The notes under the pieces are model-generated. The model was given only the letters and a program-made list of their open reading frames with translations, was not told where the DNA came from and did not search any database. From assembly GCF_042650565.1 (NCBI RefSeq), contig NZ_JBHSBH010000007.1:496001-560000 (forward strand): a stretch of DNA of 64,000 nucleotides, in the 5' to 3' direction. The position numbers and the translations under genes were made by a program. Source of the stretch: Nocardiopsis_B sediminis. Lineage in GTDB: Bacteria; Actinomycetota; Actinomycetes; Streptosporangiales; Streptosporangiaceae. Positions within the stretch are counted from its first letter, which is position 1; each line of letters starts with the position of its first letter. Shown piece after piece: positions 8,598 to 17,211 of the stretch.

Positions 8598-8921
8598 ATG
8601 CAGCTCATAGCCTGCCCCTGGTGCGGTGAGCGCGAGGAAATCGAGTTCCACTACGGCGGCCAGGCGCACATCGCCTACCCCGACGACCCCTACGCGCTCG
8701 ACGACGAGCAGTGGGCGCAGTACGTCTTCTTCCGCGACAACCCCCAGGGCCCCTTCGCCGAGCGGTGGGTCCACTCCGCCGGCTGCCGGCGCTGGTTCAA
8801 CGCCCTGCGCGACACCGTCACCCACGAGTTCCTCGCGATCTACGGCGTCGGTGCCGAGCGCCCCCTCACCACCGGTACCGCACCCGCCGAGCAGCGGAAG
8901 AGTCAGGAGGCCGGCCGATGA
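8598..8921 (+). CDS. soxD: sarcosine oxidase subunit delta
   Basis: The 107-aa zinc-binding small subunit of heterotetrameric sarcosine oxidase. The ATG at 8598 follows a GAGGAG Shine-Dalgarno 26 bases after soxB. The zinc ligands are visible as CPWCGERE near the N-terminus and H-SAGCRRWF near residue 55. The acidic aromatic middle (IAYPDDPYALDDEQWAQYVF) is typical of SoxD. The stop overlaps the soxA start (ATGA). Confidence 0.95.
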   Translation: MQLIACPWCGEREEIEFHYGGQAHIAYPDDPYALDDEQWAQYVFFRDNPQGPFAERWVHSAGCRRWFNALRDTVTHEFLAIYGVGAERPLTTGTAPAEQRKSQEAGR

Positions 8922-11782
8922 ACAGCCCGTTGCGCGCCCCCGGCCGCGGCCACATCGACCGCGACACCACGCTCTCCTTCACCTTCGACGGCACCGCCTA
9001 CACCGGGCACCCCGGCGACACCCTCGCCTCGGCGCTGCTGGCCAACGGGGTGCACCACGTGGCCGGCAGCATCACCTACCGACGGCCGCGCGGCGTCCTG
9101 GCCGCCGGAGCCGAAGAGCCCAACGCGCTCGTGCAGATCGAAGCCCCCTTCCCCGAGCCCATGCTCACGGCCACCACCGTGGAGCTGCACGACGGACTCG
9201 TCGCACGGGGCCTGTCGGGCCACGGCCGCCTCAGCGGCCGGCCGGACACGGCCCGCTACGACACCATGCACGCCCACTGCGACCTGCTGGTCGTCGGCGC
9301 GGGCCCGGCGGGACTGGCCGCCACGCTGACGGCTGCCCGCTCCGGCGCCCGCGTGATCCTCGTCGACGAACTCCCGCAACCCGGCGGGTCGCTGCTCGGC
9401 GGCCGGGAACCGCTCGACGGGCGCCCCGCGACCGAGTGGGCCGGCGAGGTCGTCGCCGAACTCGGCACCTGCGCCGACGCGCGGGTACTGCACCGCACCA
9501 CCGCCTTCGGCCACTACGACGACGGGCTCGTCCTGGCCCTCGAGAAGCGCACGGACCACCTCGGGGCCGCGGCACCCGCCCACGTTTCGCGGCACCGGGT
9601 CTGGCGCATCCGCGCCAGGCAGGTCGTCTACGCCACCGGCGCCTACGAGCGCCCGATCGCCTTCGACGACAACGACCGCCCCGGGATCATGCTGGCCGGC
9701 GCGGCCCGCACCTACCTCAACCGCTTCGGCGTGCTTCCCGGACGGCGGGCCGTCGTGTTCACCACCAACGACAGCGCCTATCCCGCGGCGTGTGAACTCG
9801 CCGATGCAGGCGTAGGGATCGCGGCGGTGGTCGACGCCCGCGAGGAGGGGCCGCCGGAGTACTGGCGCAGCGCCTGCGACGAACGCGGCATCGCCGTGCA
9901 CGCGGGCCACGTCGTCACCGGGACCGGCGGCACCGAACGCGTCACCCGCGCCCACGTCGCCCCCTTCAGCCGGGGACGCCTCGGCGAGGGGCAGGGCATC
10001 GACTGCGATCTGCTCCTGGTCTCCGGCGGGTGGAACCCCGCGGTGGCCCTGTTCAGCCAGGCCGGCGGCACCCTGCGCTACGACGCCGCGACCGCGGCCT
10101 TCGTGCCCGCGCACGCGCCGGACGGCGTCCGCACGGCGGGGGCGGCCGGCGCAACGTTCACCCTGGCCGGCTGTCTCGCCGACGGCGCGGACGCCGCCCG
10201 GCGGGCCCTGTCGGACCTCGGCCGGACCGGCCGGACGATCTCCCTGCCGGCCGCCGGCCCGCTCCCGGACGGAGCGCCCACCCGGGCGCTCTGGCGGGTG
10301 CCGAGCCCGCAGGACGGTCCGGACGGCTCGAGCCAGTTCGTCGACCTCCAGCGCGACGCCCTCGTCTCCGACGTGCTGCGCGCGACCGGGGCGGGCCTGC
10401 GGTCGGTGGAGCACGTCAAGCGCTACACCACGATCGGCACCGCCCACGACCAGGGCCGCACATCGGGCGTGCTGACCTCGGGAATCGTCGCCGAGGCGCT
10501 CGGGGTGGACATGGCCGACCTCGGCACCACCCGCTACCGTCCGCCCGCCGTCCCCGTGTCCTTCGCCGCCCTCGCGGGCCGCAACCGCGGGGCACTCTTC
10601 GACCCGGTCCGCGTGACCGCGCTGCACCCCTGGCACATCGAGCACGGCGCCCTGTTCGAGGACGTCGGCCAGTGGAAGCGCCCCTGGTACTACCCCAAGG
10701 CGGGCGAGACCATGGAGGAGGCCGTGCTGCGCGAGTGCCGGGCCGCCCGCACCGGCGTCGCGATGATGGACGGCTCGACCCTGGGCAAGATCAACGTGCA
10801 GGGCCCGGACTCCGGCGTTCTGCTGGACCGGCTCTACACGAACATGATGAGCACCCTCAAGGTGGGCCGGATCCGCTACGGCGTGATGTGCGGCGTCGAC
10901 GGCATGGCCCTCGACGACGGCACCGTGATCCGCGTGGACGAGCGGGAGTTCCTGCTCACCACGACCACCGGCAACGCGGCCAAGGTCCTGGAATGGATGG
11001 AGGAGTGGCTACAGACGGAGTGGCCCGGCCTGCGCGTGCACCTCACCTCCATCACCGAGCACTGGGTGACGATCCCCCTGGTCGGTCCCCGCTCCCGCGA
11101 CGTGCTGGCCCTGGTGGCTCCGGGCCTGGACGCCGGCAACGATGCGTTCCCTTTCATGTCCTGGCGGGACGCCACCGTCGCCGGGGCACCGGCGCGCGTC
11201 TGCCGCATCAGCTTCTCCGGTGAACTCGCCTACGAGATCAACGTGCCCGCCTGGTACGGCATCGCCGTGTGGGAGGCCCTGTACGCGGCGGGACAGGCGT
11301 TCGGCATCACCCCCTACGGCACCGAGGCGATGCATGTGCTGCGTGCAGAGAAGGCCTACCCGATCATCGGGCAGGACACCGACGGCACCGTCACGCCGCA
11401 GGACCTGGGCATGTCGTGGGTCGTGTCCAAGAAGAAGGCGGACTTCGTCGGCAAGCGGTCGTTCGGCCGTGCGGAGAACCGGCGCGGCGACCGCAAGCAG
11501 CTGGTGGGCCTGCTGCCGTCCGACGAGCGGGTCCTGCTGCCCGAAGGCGCCCAGGTCATCGCCACCAGTAGCGTTCCGGAGCCTCCGGTGCCCATGCTGG
11601 GGCACGTCACCTCCAGCTACCGCAGCGACGCCCTCCAGCGGACGTTCGCTCTGGCCCTGGTGCGCTCGGGAGCCGAGCGCATCGGTGAGACCCTCTACGT
11701 CCCTCTGGGCGGCCGGGCCGTCCCCGTGACCGTGACCGACCCCGTGCTCTTCGACAAGGAGGGAACTCGCCGTGACGGTTGA
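8918..11782 (+). CDS. soxA: sarcosine oxidase subunit alpha
   Basis: A 954-aa subunit starting at the ATG that overlaps the soxD stop. The N-terminal about 90 residues form the 2Fe-2S-like fold typical of SoxA. A NAD-binding dinucleotide fold follows near residue 125 (LLVVGAGPAGLAATLTAARSG), then a second nucleotide-binding region. The C-terminal half (from about residue 570) is an aminomethyltransferase (GcvT-like) domain that passes formaldehyde to THF, with motifs such as SGELAYEINVP and TPYGTEAMHVLR. The domain order and length match the family. It works with SoxB, SoxD and SoxG in the cytoplasm. Confidence 0.95.
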   Translation: MNSPLRAPGRGHIDRDTTLSFTFDGTAYTGHPGDTLASALLANGVHHVAGSITYRRPRGVLAAGAEEPNALVQIEAPFPEPMLTATTVELHDGLVARGLSGHGRLSGRPDTARYDTMHAHCDLLVVGAGPAGLAATLTAARSGARVILVDELPQPGGSLLGGREPLDGRPATEWAGEVVAELGTCADARVLHRTTAFGHYDDGLVLALEKRTDHLGAAAPAHVSRHRVWRIRARQVVYATGAYERPIAFDDNDRPGIMLAGAARTYLNRFGVLPGRRAVVFTTNDSAYPAACELADAGVGIAAVVDAREEGPPEYWRSACDERGIAVHAGHVVTGTGGTERVTRAHVAPFSRGRLGEGQGIDCDLLLVSGGWNPAVALFSQAGGTLRYDAATAAFVPAHAPDGVRTAGAAGATFTLAGCLADGADAARRALSDLGRTGRTISLPAAGPLPDGAPTRALWRVPSPQDGPDGSSQFVDLQRDALVSDVLRATGAGLRSVEHVKRYTTIGTAHDQGRTSGVLTSGIVAEALGVDMADLGTTRYRPPAVPVSFAALAGRNRGALFDPVRVTALHPWHIEHGALFEDVGQWKRPWYYPKAGETMEEAVLRECRAARTGVAMMDGSTLGKINVQGPDSGVLLDRLYTNMMSTLKVGRIRYGVMCGVDGMALDDGTVIRVDEREFLLTTTTGNAAKVLEWMEEWLQTEWPGLRVHLTSITEHWVTIPLVGPRSRDVLALVAPGLDAGNDAFPFMSWRDATVAGAPARVCRISFSGELAYEINVPAWYGIAVWEALYAAGQAFGITPYGTEAMHVLRAEKAYPIIGQDTDGTVTPQDLGMSWVVSKKKADFVGKRSFGRAENRRGDRKQLVGLLPSDERVLLPEGAQVIATSSVPEPPVPMLGHVTSSYRSDALQRTFALALVRSGAERIGETLYVPLGGRAVPVTVTDPVLFDKEGTRRDG

Positions 11783-12368
11783 GACGCCCACCCGCTTCAG
11801 CCCCCTGTCCGATCGGCGGGACGACTTCGCGCAGCTGCCGGCCGGGCTGACGGTGCGGGAACTGCCCTTCCTGACCCAGCTCACCTTGCGTACGGAGCCC
11901 GGTGGGCCTGCGGCCGCGTCCGTCGAGGCCTGCCTGGGCATCACGCTGCCGGGCCCCGTGCGGGCCGAGTCGTCGGGCGACGTCGAGGCGCTGTGGATGG
12001 GCCCGGACGAATGGCTGCTGGTGGCTCCTGAAGGCGGGCGGCACGACCTGCTCACGCGGCTGCGGTCGGCCATCGGTGACGAGGACTTCGCCACCGTCAC
12101 CGACGTTTCGGCACAGCGCACCACGCTGGACCTGTCGGGGCACCTCGTCCGCACGGTACTGACCCAGGGCTGCGCCATCGACCTGGACCCCCGGGCGACG
12201 CCCGCCGGCTCCTGCCCGACCACGCTGCTGGGGCAGGCCCCGGTCACTCTCGTTGTGCGAGAAGACGGAGCATCCGCCGTCCGGCTGCTGGTCCGCGCAT
12301 CGTTCGCGTCCTACGTGGCCGACTGGCTGCTCGACGCCTGCACGGAATACCGGGGCGGCACCGGATGA
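11772..12368 (+). CDS. soxG: sarcosine oxidase subunit gamma
   Basis: The 198-aa GcvT-C-like gamma subunit of sarcosine oxidase, with a GTG start inside the end of soxA. It shows the family pattern ALWMGPDEWLLV near residue 75, then TVTDVSAQRTTLDLSG and a QGCAIDLDP region. It is the last gene of the glyA-soxBDAG operon. A strong hairpin 35 bases downstream probably ends the transcript. Confidence 0.93.
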   Translation: MTVETPTRFSPLSDRRDDFAQLPAGLTVRELPFLTQLTLRTEPGGPAAASVEACLGITLPGPVRAESSGDVEALWMGPDEWLLVAPEGGRHDLLTRLRSAIGDEDFATVTDVSAQRTTLDLSGHLVRTVLTQGCAIDLDPRATPAGSCPTTLLGQAPVTLVVREDGASAVRLLVRASFASYVADWLLDACTEYRGGTG

Positions 12369-12402
12369 GCACCAGGGCCCCGTTAGGGCCCCTTGAACGA
12401 CC

Positions 12403-12435
12403 GAAGGGGTGTCACCCATCGGGTGACACCCCTTC
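12403..12435 (+). terminator. perfect 15-bp hairpin after the sox operon
   Basis: GAAGGGGTGTCACCC and its exact complement flank a 3-base loop 35 bases after the soxG stop. There is no strong T tract, as is common in actinobacterial terminators. Its right arm ends 8 bases before the left tRNA-Pro repeat of the integrated element, so it belongs to the host side of the junction. Confidence 0.7.
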
Positions 12436-12443
12436 TGACCTGC

Positions 12444-12486
12444 GTCGGGACGGCGGGATTTGAACCCACGACCCCCTGACCCCCAG
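12444..12486 (-). repeat. attL: duplicated 3' end of tRNA-Pro(GGG)
   Basis: This 43-base segment matches 52424-52466, the 3' part of the intact tRNA-Pro gene, with one difference (C at 12476 against T at 52456). Identity stops in the anticodon arm, and the rest of the tRNA is absent here. This is the expected footprint of a tyrosine-integrase element inserted into a tRNA 3' end. The intact gene is kept at the integrase side and a partial copy is left at the far side. The two repeats delimit about 40 kb. Confidence 0.88.
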
Positions 12487-12517
12487 GTTGGTAGAAGAAT
12501 GACTTCTGACCTGGGGC
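12481..12517. repeat. imperfect inverted repeat abutting attL
   Basis: CCCCAGGT-x3-TAGAAG is followed after a short loop by CTTCT-x-ACCTGGGG, giving a long imperfect hairpin immediately inside the left tRNA repeat. Its outer bases overlap the last bases of the att core. It may be part of the integrase binding region or a terminator facing into the element. Function is inferred from position only. Confidence 0.45.
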
Positions 12518-12592
12518 AACACGAAAATTGGGAACAGTCTCTGGACACGAACGGACGCCACAGCCCCAGGTAGATCGGCTGCTGGACGCCAC

Positions 12593-12613
12593 GATTTCCC
12601 AGTTTTTCCCACT
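12593..12613. repeat. GATTTCCCAGTTTTTCCCACT repeat near the left end (partner at 52343)
   Basis: About 105 bases inside attL lies a T-tract sequence (ATTTCCCAG-T5-CCCACT) that recurs in the same orientation at 52344-52364 with one extra T, about 60 bases inside the right att core. Paired sequences near both ends of a tyrosine-integrase element are good candidates for arm-type binding sites. No protein-level evidence. Confidence 0.5.
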
Positions 12614-12707
12614 GCTCTGACCAAGCGAGACGGCCCCGGCCGGTGCTGCAATCACCGAGCCGGGGCCTGCCCCACTCACCGCCTGGTCGAGCAGAAGTTG
12701 AGCTGCA

Positions 12708-13148
12708 ATGAACGTATCCTCGGGGGCCGCCGGCCTCCTCCTGTCGATCCCCTCCGCCGTACTGACGTTCGTCCCCTTCCTGACGTCATGCCGTCTTCAT
12801 CGTGGCGCACCGCAGGGGATGGTCCCGCCGGGACCCTTCGGGGTTCTGGGCCGGCCAGCACGCGCAGACCGTCGCGCACTGGCGGGCGAACTCCGACGCT
12901 CAGCGGCGCCCCCGGTGAAGCGCTTCGGCGCAGCGGTGAGCCTCGGCCTGGCGGGTGTGGCTGCGGGGCTCGACGCTCCCGGGATCCTGCTGCCCGTCGC
13001 CCTCGTGGTCATTCTGGTCGGCGCCACCACTGCCGCGCTGGTGCTGGCGCGCATCCCCGACCGTGAAAGTCCCCGACGACCGCGCCGCTCTTGCCAGCGG
13101 GGCCGACGGTGTCGGCCTGGTCGCCGAGCGTCGGGCGATCGTTGCTGA
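12708..13148 (+). CDS. possible small membrane protein, weak ORF
   Basis: A 146-codon frame from an ATG at 12708 with no clear ribosome binding site. Two hydrophobic stretches are seen, near residues 8-25 and 75-113 (AAVSLGLAGVAAGLD, LLPVALVVILVGATTAALV), while the C-terminus is Arg-rich and looks like frame run-on. A GTG at 12915 would give a shorter one-helix protein. The rest of 12620-13370 shows nothing else convincing. It may be a decayed membrane gene. Confidence 0.25.
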   Translation: MNVSSGAAGLLLSIPSAVLTFVPFLTSCRLHRGAPQGMVPPGPFGVLGRPARADRRALAGELRRSAAPPVKRFGAAVSLGLAGVAAGLDAPGILLPVALVVILVGATTAALVLARIPDRESPRRPRRSCQRGRRCRPGRRASGDRC

Positions 13149-13373
13149 GGCCCGGTCTGGGTGTCTCGGTCGGGCTGTGGCCGGGGGTACCCGTGGAGAA
13201 CGCCTCTGAGCGCGGCCAGGACGCCACGTTCCACCCACGTCAAGGAATTACCCATCTGTGATCACCTGACCGATCCTCGCCCGCGTCGGTGACGCCCCGA
13301 GGAGTAGCGAGCTTCGGCCCGTCGGGCGATGTCTGGATGACCAGTCGGCGGGTCGCCCTGTGAAGGGATGACG

Positions 13374-15422
13374 ATGATGAATTACCTGTTCGATGAGGCC
13401 CGTGGCCGCGTGTTTACGGGGCTGGCCGATGCGCTGGACGCCGCCCCCTGGTACGCGTGGCCGACCGCGGTCATGGCCGCGGTCATGACCGCCCTCGGTT
13501 GCGCTGGACTCGCGGTCGTCGTCCTGCGCCATCTCTGGCGCGGTATCGGGACGGCGGCCGAGGCTGCGCGGGCGGCGGTTACGGCGGCGGCGCACGGCGA
13601 CCAGGCCGCGCGCCGCCGGGTTCGCGCTGTCCTCAACGGTATGAGCCTGACGACCGCACTGTCGGTGTCGCTGACGGTCGCCTCGGGGTTCGGTGCGCTG
13701 GGGATCGCGCGTGTCCTGGAGACCTCTGCTCAGATCCCGGCGCCGTTCTCGTGGTTCGGGTTCGCGGTGTTCCAAGCGTTGGCGATCATCCTGATGGCGA
13801 TCATCAACGAGCGCGCGGAGAAGGGCCTGCCCGCGCGCGGGATCACCGCGGGTTTCTGGGCTCTGGTGGCGACCGAGGCCGTGTTGAACACGACGCACTC
13901 CGACAATCTCGTCGGTCGGTTGGTGTTCGCGGCGATGACCGTGATCGCGGCGCTGGGCTATCAGTTGCGGATGTCGCACAAGCGGCGGGGGCGCGAGGAG
14001 GAGCTGCGGCGGGCGGAGGGCCGGTGGGCCGACCGTCGTCTGGCCGCGATCCGGTGGCTGCGTCCGGTGGAGCGGGTGCAGGTGATGTTCGAGCTTGCGG
14101 GTGACGAGAACCTGGGGGCCGAGGTTGCGACGGCTCGTGTTCGCGAGCGCGCCGAGCGGCGCCGTGCGGAGCGGGCGATCGGGCGGGTGTGCACGGCGGT
14201 GTGGCGGCTGCGGCGCGACACGATCCAGGCGCGTGGGTGGTGGGCCAGGTGGGTGTTCCGGTGGGCGTTCGAGCGGCGTGCGGCGGTGTCGGAGGCGCGT
14301 GCGCAGGCGGCGATCGATGCGGCGGGGCTCGCTGTGTCGCCGGCTCGGGTTGCGCGGGTGCTGGCGCGGTTGCAGTGGATGGATAAGGCCGGTGGGCTTG
14401 CGCGGATGCCGCGCTATGACCTGGTGTCGGCGCGTGGGGCCATGGCGGATCTGATCACCGAGGATCGGCTTGCACGGTGTGCGTCTCGGTCGGTGGAGGT
14501 GCCGGAGCGCGAGCGGGGGCTCCCGTGGACGGAGGACGATCCCACGTGGGAAGAGCTGCTCGCCGACGGGCGGAGTGATCGTCCGGAGTCGGGGTCGCGG
14601 GATGACGCTGAGTGGGGCGCTGCGGAGCGGGACCGGGTCGAGAGTGCGTTTCTTCCTTTCGCTCCGGTGAGCGCGCTGGACGATGCGAGCGCTCCCCCGC
14701 ACGATCCGGAGACCGCTCGCACGCTCGTGGACGAAGAACCCGTTGGGGGAAACGCGCCCATCCCGAGCGCTCCAGATGAGCGTCCCGCTCGGGAGAGCGG
14801 CGCCGACGCGGAGTCTGTGCCGGGGGTGGTGAGTGCTCCCGATGCGGTGGGCGCTCACGAGGGCGGCAATGCGGAGGCGCGCGCCGCTCCGGCCGATGGT
14901 GAGCGTTCGGGTACGGGTGGTGTGAGCGAGCGGGGCGAGGAGGGCAACGCCCAGGAGGGCGGCCACCTCGACGTGGGCGCCGTTGAGCGCTTCCTCGCCG
15001 ATCAGGCGCTCGCGGGCTCTGACCAAGGCGTGAGCGATGAGGGAGCGGTCAGCGGGGAGCAGGTGAGCGCCCTGGTGGAGACAGCGGACGCCGGCGCTCG
15101 TTCGATCCCTCCCGATGAGCGGCGCGCGGTGGCTGAGCGGTTGTGGCTCGCCGATCATTCGTGGTCCGGGGCAGCGCTCGCCCGCAAGGTCGGCGCGGGG
15201 CAATCGACGGGGAGCCGGTGGCGGCGCGAATTCGAGCGCGAGCATGGCGTGGCCCCCACCGCTCCCGCCGTGCCGGCCCCCGCTGACAAGCGCACCGCCG
15301 AGCAGGAGCCGGAGCAGGCACCCGCTCCCTTTGAGATCCCCGCCACCGACGGCGTCGGTGTGTGGCGAGTGAAGTTGCGAACCTCGGGCACCTACGAAGG
15401 GGACCTCCACGGGCCACGATGA
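13374..15422 (+). CDS. membrane/HTH protein (DUF2637-like, actinobacterial mobile elements)
   Basis: A 682-aa protein. Of three nearby ATGs, 13374 has the best spacing (6 bases) from AAGGG. The N-terminal about 200 residues carry four hydrophobic helices (near 30-52, 95-115, 125-145 and 185-205), as in DUF2637/SpdA-like proteins of actinobacterial conjugative elements. A basic helical region and a winged-helix-like segment (residues about 330-385) follow, then a 220-residue acidic, Pro/Glu/Ala-rich disordered region, and a C-terminal helix-turn-helix (LADHSWSGAALARKVGAGQSTGSRWRREF). The domains suggest a membrane-anchored DNA-binding protein of the island. It ends 25 bases from the first CRISPR repeat. 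Name and role are uncertain. Confidence 0.65.
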   Translation: MMNYLFDEARGRVFTGLADALDAAPWYAWPTAVMAAVMTALGCAGLAVVVLRHLWRGIGTAAEAARAAVTAAAHGDQAARRRVRAVLNGMSLTTALSVSLTVASGFGALGIARVLETSAQIPAPFSWFGFAVFQALAIILMAIINERAEKGLPARGITAGFWALVATEAVLNTTHSDNLVGRLVFAAMTVIAALGYQLRMSHKRRGREEELRRAEGRWADRRLAAIRWLRPVERVQVMFELAGDENLGAEVATARVRERAERRRAERAIGRVCTAVWRLRRDTIQARGWWARWVFRWAFERRAAVSEARAQAAIDAAGLAVSPARVARVLARLQWMDKAGGLARMPRYDLVSARGAMADLITEDRLARCASRSVEVPERERGLPWTEDDPTWEELLADGRSDRPESGSRDDAEWGAAERDRVESAFLPFAPVSALDDASAPPHDPETARTLVDEEPVGGNAPIPSAPDERPARESGADAESVPGVVSAPDAVGAHEGGNAEARAAPADGERSGTGGVSERGEEGNAQEGGHLDVGAVERFLADQALAGSDQGVSDEGAVSGEQVSALVETADAGARSIPPDERRAVAERLWLADHSWSGAALARKVGAGQSTGSRWRREFEREHGVAPTAPAVPAPADKRTAEQEPEQAPAPFEIPATDGVGVWRVKLRTSGTYEGDLHGPR

Positions 15423-15447
15423 ACACGGCCCAGACGGTGACCCGGAC

Positions 15448-16789
15448 GTTGCGATCCTCGGCCACCCGCGAGTGTGACCGCCACATCGGCTGCGTCGTCA
15501 CCGCGGCGTCGCTGGCCGGGTTGCGATCCTCGGCCACCCGCGAGGGTGACCGCCACCTTCTTGGCCGCCCGTCGTCCGGCGGCGTCGGGGTCGTTGCGAT
15601 CCTCGGCCACCTGGGAGGGTGACCGCCACGTTCGTCAGCGCGGTCGTCCAAGCGCTCACCGAGTTCGTTGCGATCCTCGGCCACCCGCGAGGGAGACCGC
15701 CACCTGCCCGAAGACCGCATGACCGCGTACATGTGGCCGTTGCGATCCTCGGTCACCCGCGAGGATGACCGCCACAGGAAGCGCCGCACTCCGGCGGCGC
15801 CGGCGCGGTGGTTGCGATCCTCGGTCACCTGCGAGGGTGACCGCCACGGTCCCGCCGACGGCGATCAGCCCGAAGACGAGCACGCAGCGATCCTCGGTCA
15901 CCCCGGAGGGTGACCGCCACCACCCGTACCCCGACCCAGGTCTGCTCGGTGACGGCGTGTTGCGATCCTCGGCCCCCCGAAGGGTGACCGCCACGGGGTG
16001 ATCCCCACAGGTCGGCCGGGGCCGCGTTCGTTGCGATCCTCGGCCACCCGCAAGGGTGACCGCCACCTCGGCAAGACCATTGCAGCCCTGCACGAGGCGA
16101 GGTTGCGATCCTCGGCCACCCGCGAGGGTGACCGCCACTTCGGATCGGGCCTTTTGCGTGCCCGTGCCCGGCGGTTGCGATCCTCGGCCACCCGCGAGGG
16201 TGACCGCCACGACTCGGTGATGCGCACGAAGCGCTCGGACTCGATGTTGCGATCCTCGGCCACCCGCGAGGGTGACCGCCACAAGGTCGGCGGGGACGCC
16301 CGCGGGGTGGCCGTGGCCGTTGCGATCCTCGGCCACCCGCGAGGGTGACCGCCACCGCGCACTCTTCGCCCGGTGGTCCGCCGCACTGGAGTTGCGATCC
16401 TCGGCCACCCGCGAGGGTGACCGCCACGGTGGGCCTTCCAATCCGCAGGGTCGCCGGGGTTGTAGTTGCGATCCTCGGCCACCCGCGAGGGTGACCGCCA
16501 CCCCGATGTCAGGGTCCATAGGCCCACCATCAGCATGTTGCGATCCTCGGCCACCCGCGAGGGTGACCGCCACCTGGTGCTCGTCGCCGGTGGGCGCCGG
16601 TACGGGCGGTTGCGATCCTCGGCCACCCGCGAGGGTGACCGCCACCTCTACCGACGAGTCCTCAGCCTGAACCGGGATGAGTTGCGATCCTCGGCCACCC
16701 GCGAGGGTGACCGCCACCCGCCTGCTAGCCTCCAACGAAATGCCCCTCCGAAGTTGCGATCCTCGGCCACCCGCGAGGGTGACCGCCAC
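15448..16789 (-). CRISPR. type I-C CRISPR array, 19 repeats and 18 spacers
   Basis: Repeats of 37 bases begin GTTGCGATCC and end GACCGCCAC on the plus strand. Read on the minus strand they end in GGATCGCAAC, resembling the 3' handle of type I-C repeats. Repeat starts: 15448, 15520, 15593, 15667, 15739, 15811, 15884, 15959, 16030, 16102, 16174, 16246, 16319, 16391, 16465, 16537, 16609, 16681, 16753. Spacers are 35-38 bases. The ten repeats from 16102 onward are identical. Those from 15448 to 16066 carry substitutions (except the second), and the 15959 copy is 36 bases long. This decay marks the low-coordinate end as the old, leader-distal end, so transcription should run on the minus strand from the cas2 side. 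Confidence 0.97.
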
Positions 16790-16920
16790 GCCGCAGGAAC
16801 AGGGCAAACGCCCGAACATCCCGCAGCGATCGGGAAGCCGTAACCGGACACGACATCCCACAAGGGCTCTAACCTCGTTGGGTAGGCCCCAGGGATTTCA
16901 TGAGCACCGGAGGTTCCCAA
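16790..16920 (-). promoter_or_regulatory. probable CRISPR leader
   Basis: These 131 bases lie between the youngest, identical repeat and the cas2 stop. They are AT-richer than the array and hold no ORF. The position matches the leader of a type I-C locus, where the array promoter and the integration-host sites for spacer acquisition are expected. Confidence 0.6.
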
Positions 16921-17211
16921 CTACAGCACCAGAGCCCCATCATGAGGCAGCGGCCGGGCCGCACCGAGCGTGGTCACGGCTTTGAAGGAGCCCTGGTGCA
17001 TCCGATAGATGCGAATACTGTCCTCGGTGTCGCTGATGATCCGCAACAACGCATCGTTGAGCCGGAGCACATCGGCATCGGTGCAGACAACCTCGAACAC
17101 CGACTTCTGCACGCGTAGCCCATACCCCTCGCATACCTTGGCCACCCGACGCAGGCGCTGCGCGCCTTCAGGTGTGGTCGTCGCGACGTCGTAGGTCACC
17201 AACAGCTCCAT
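16921..17211 (-). CDS. cas2: CRISPR-associated endonuclease Cas2
   Basis: A 96-aa protein with the Cas2 ferredoxin-fold start MELLVTYDVATTTPEG, in which the first-strand Asp is the conserved metal residue. A basic second helix (RLRRVAKVCEGYGLRVQKSVF) and a dimerisation strand follow. It forms the Cas1-Cas2 spacer integrase with the upstream cas1, to which it is directly coupled (zero-base gap). It is the last cas gene before the leader. Confidence 0.96.
   Translation of the reverse strand: MELLVTYDVATTTPEGAQRLRRVAKVCEGYGLRVQKSVFEVVCTDADVLRLNDALLRIISDTEDSIRIYRMHQGSFKAVTTLGAARPLPHDGALVL

Noticed and set aside
13248..15410. 720-codon minus-strand ORF opposite the membrane/HTH gene
   Set aside because: Composition (His/Arg/Pro-rich, no domains) is typical of a GC-rich antisense frame; the plus-strand gene has helices and an HTH.
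15656..16861. Long minus-strand ORF of about 400 codons with repeated Gly-Trp-Pro-Arg-type phrases
   Set aside because: It is a translation of the CRISPR array; the period equals the repeat-spacer unit and there is no start signal.
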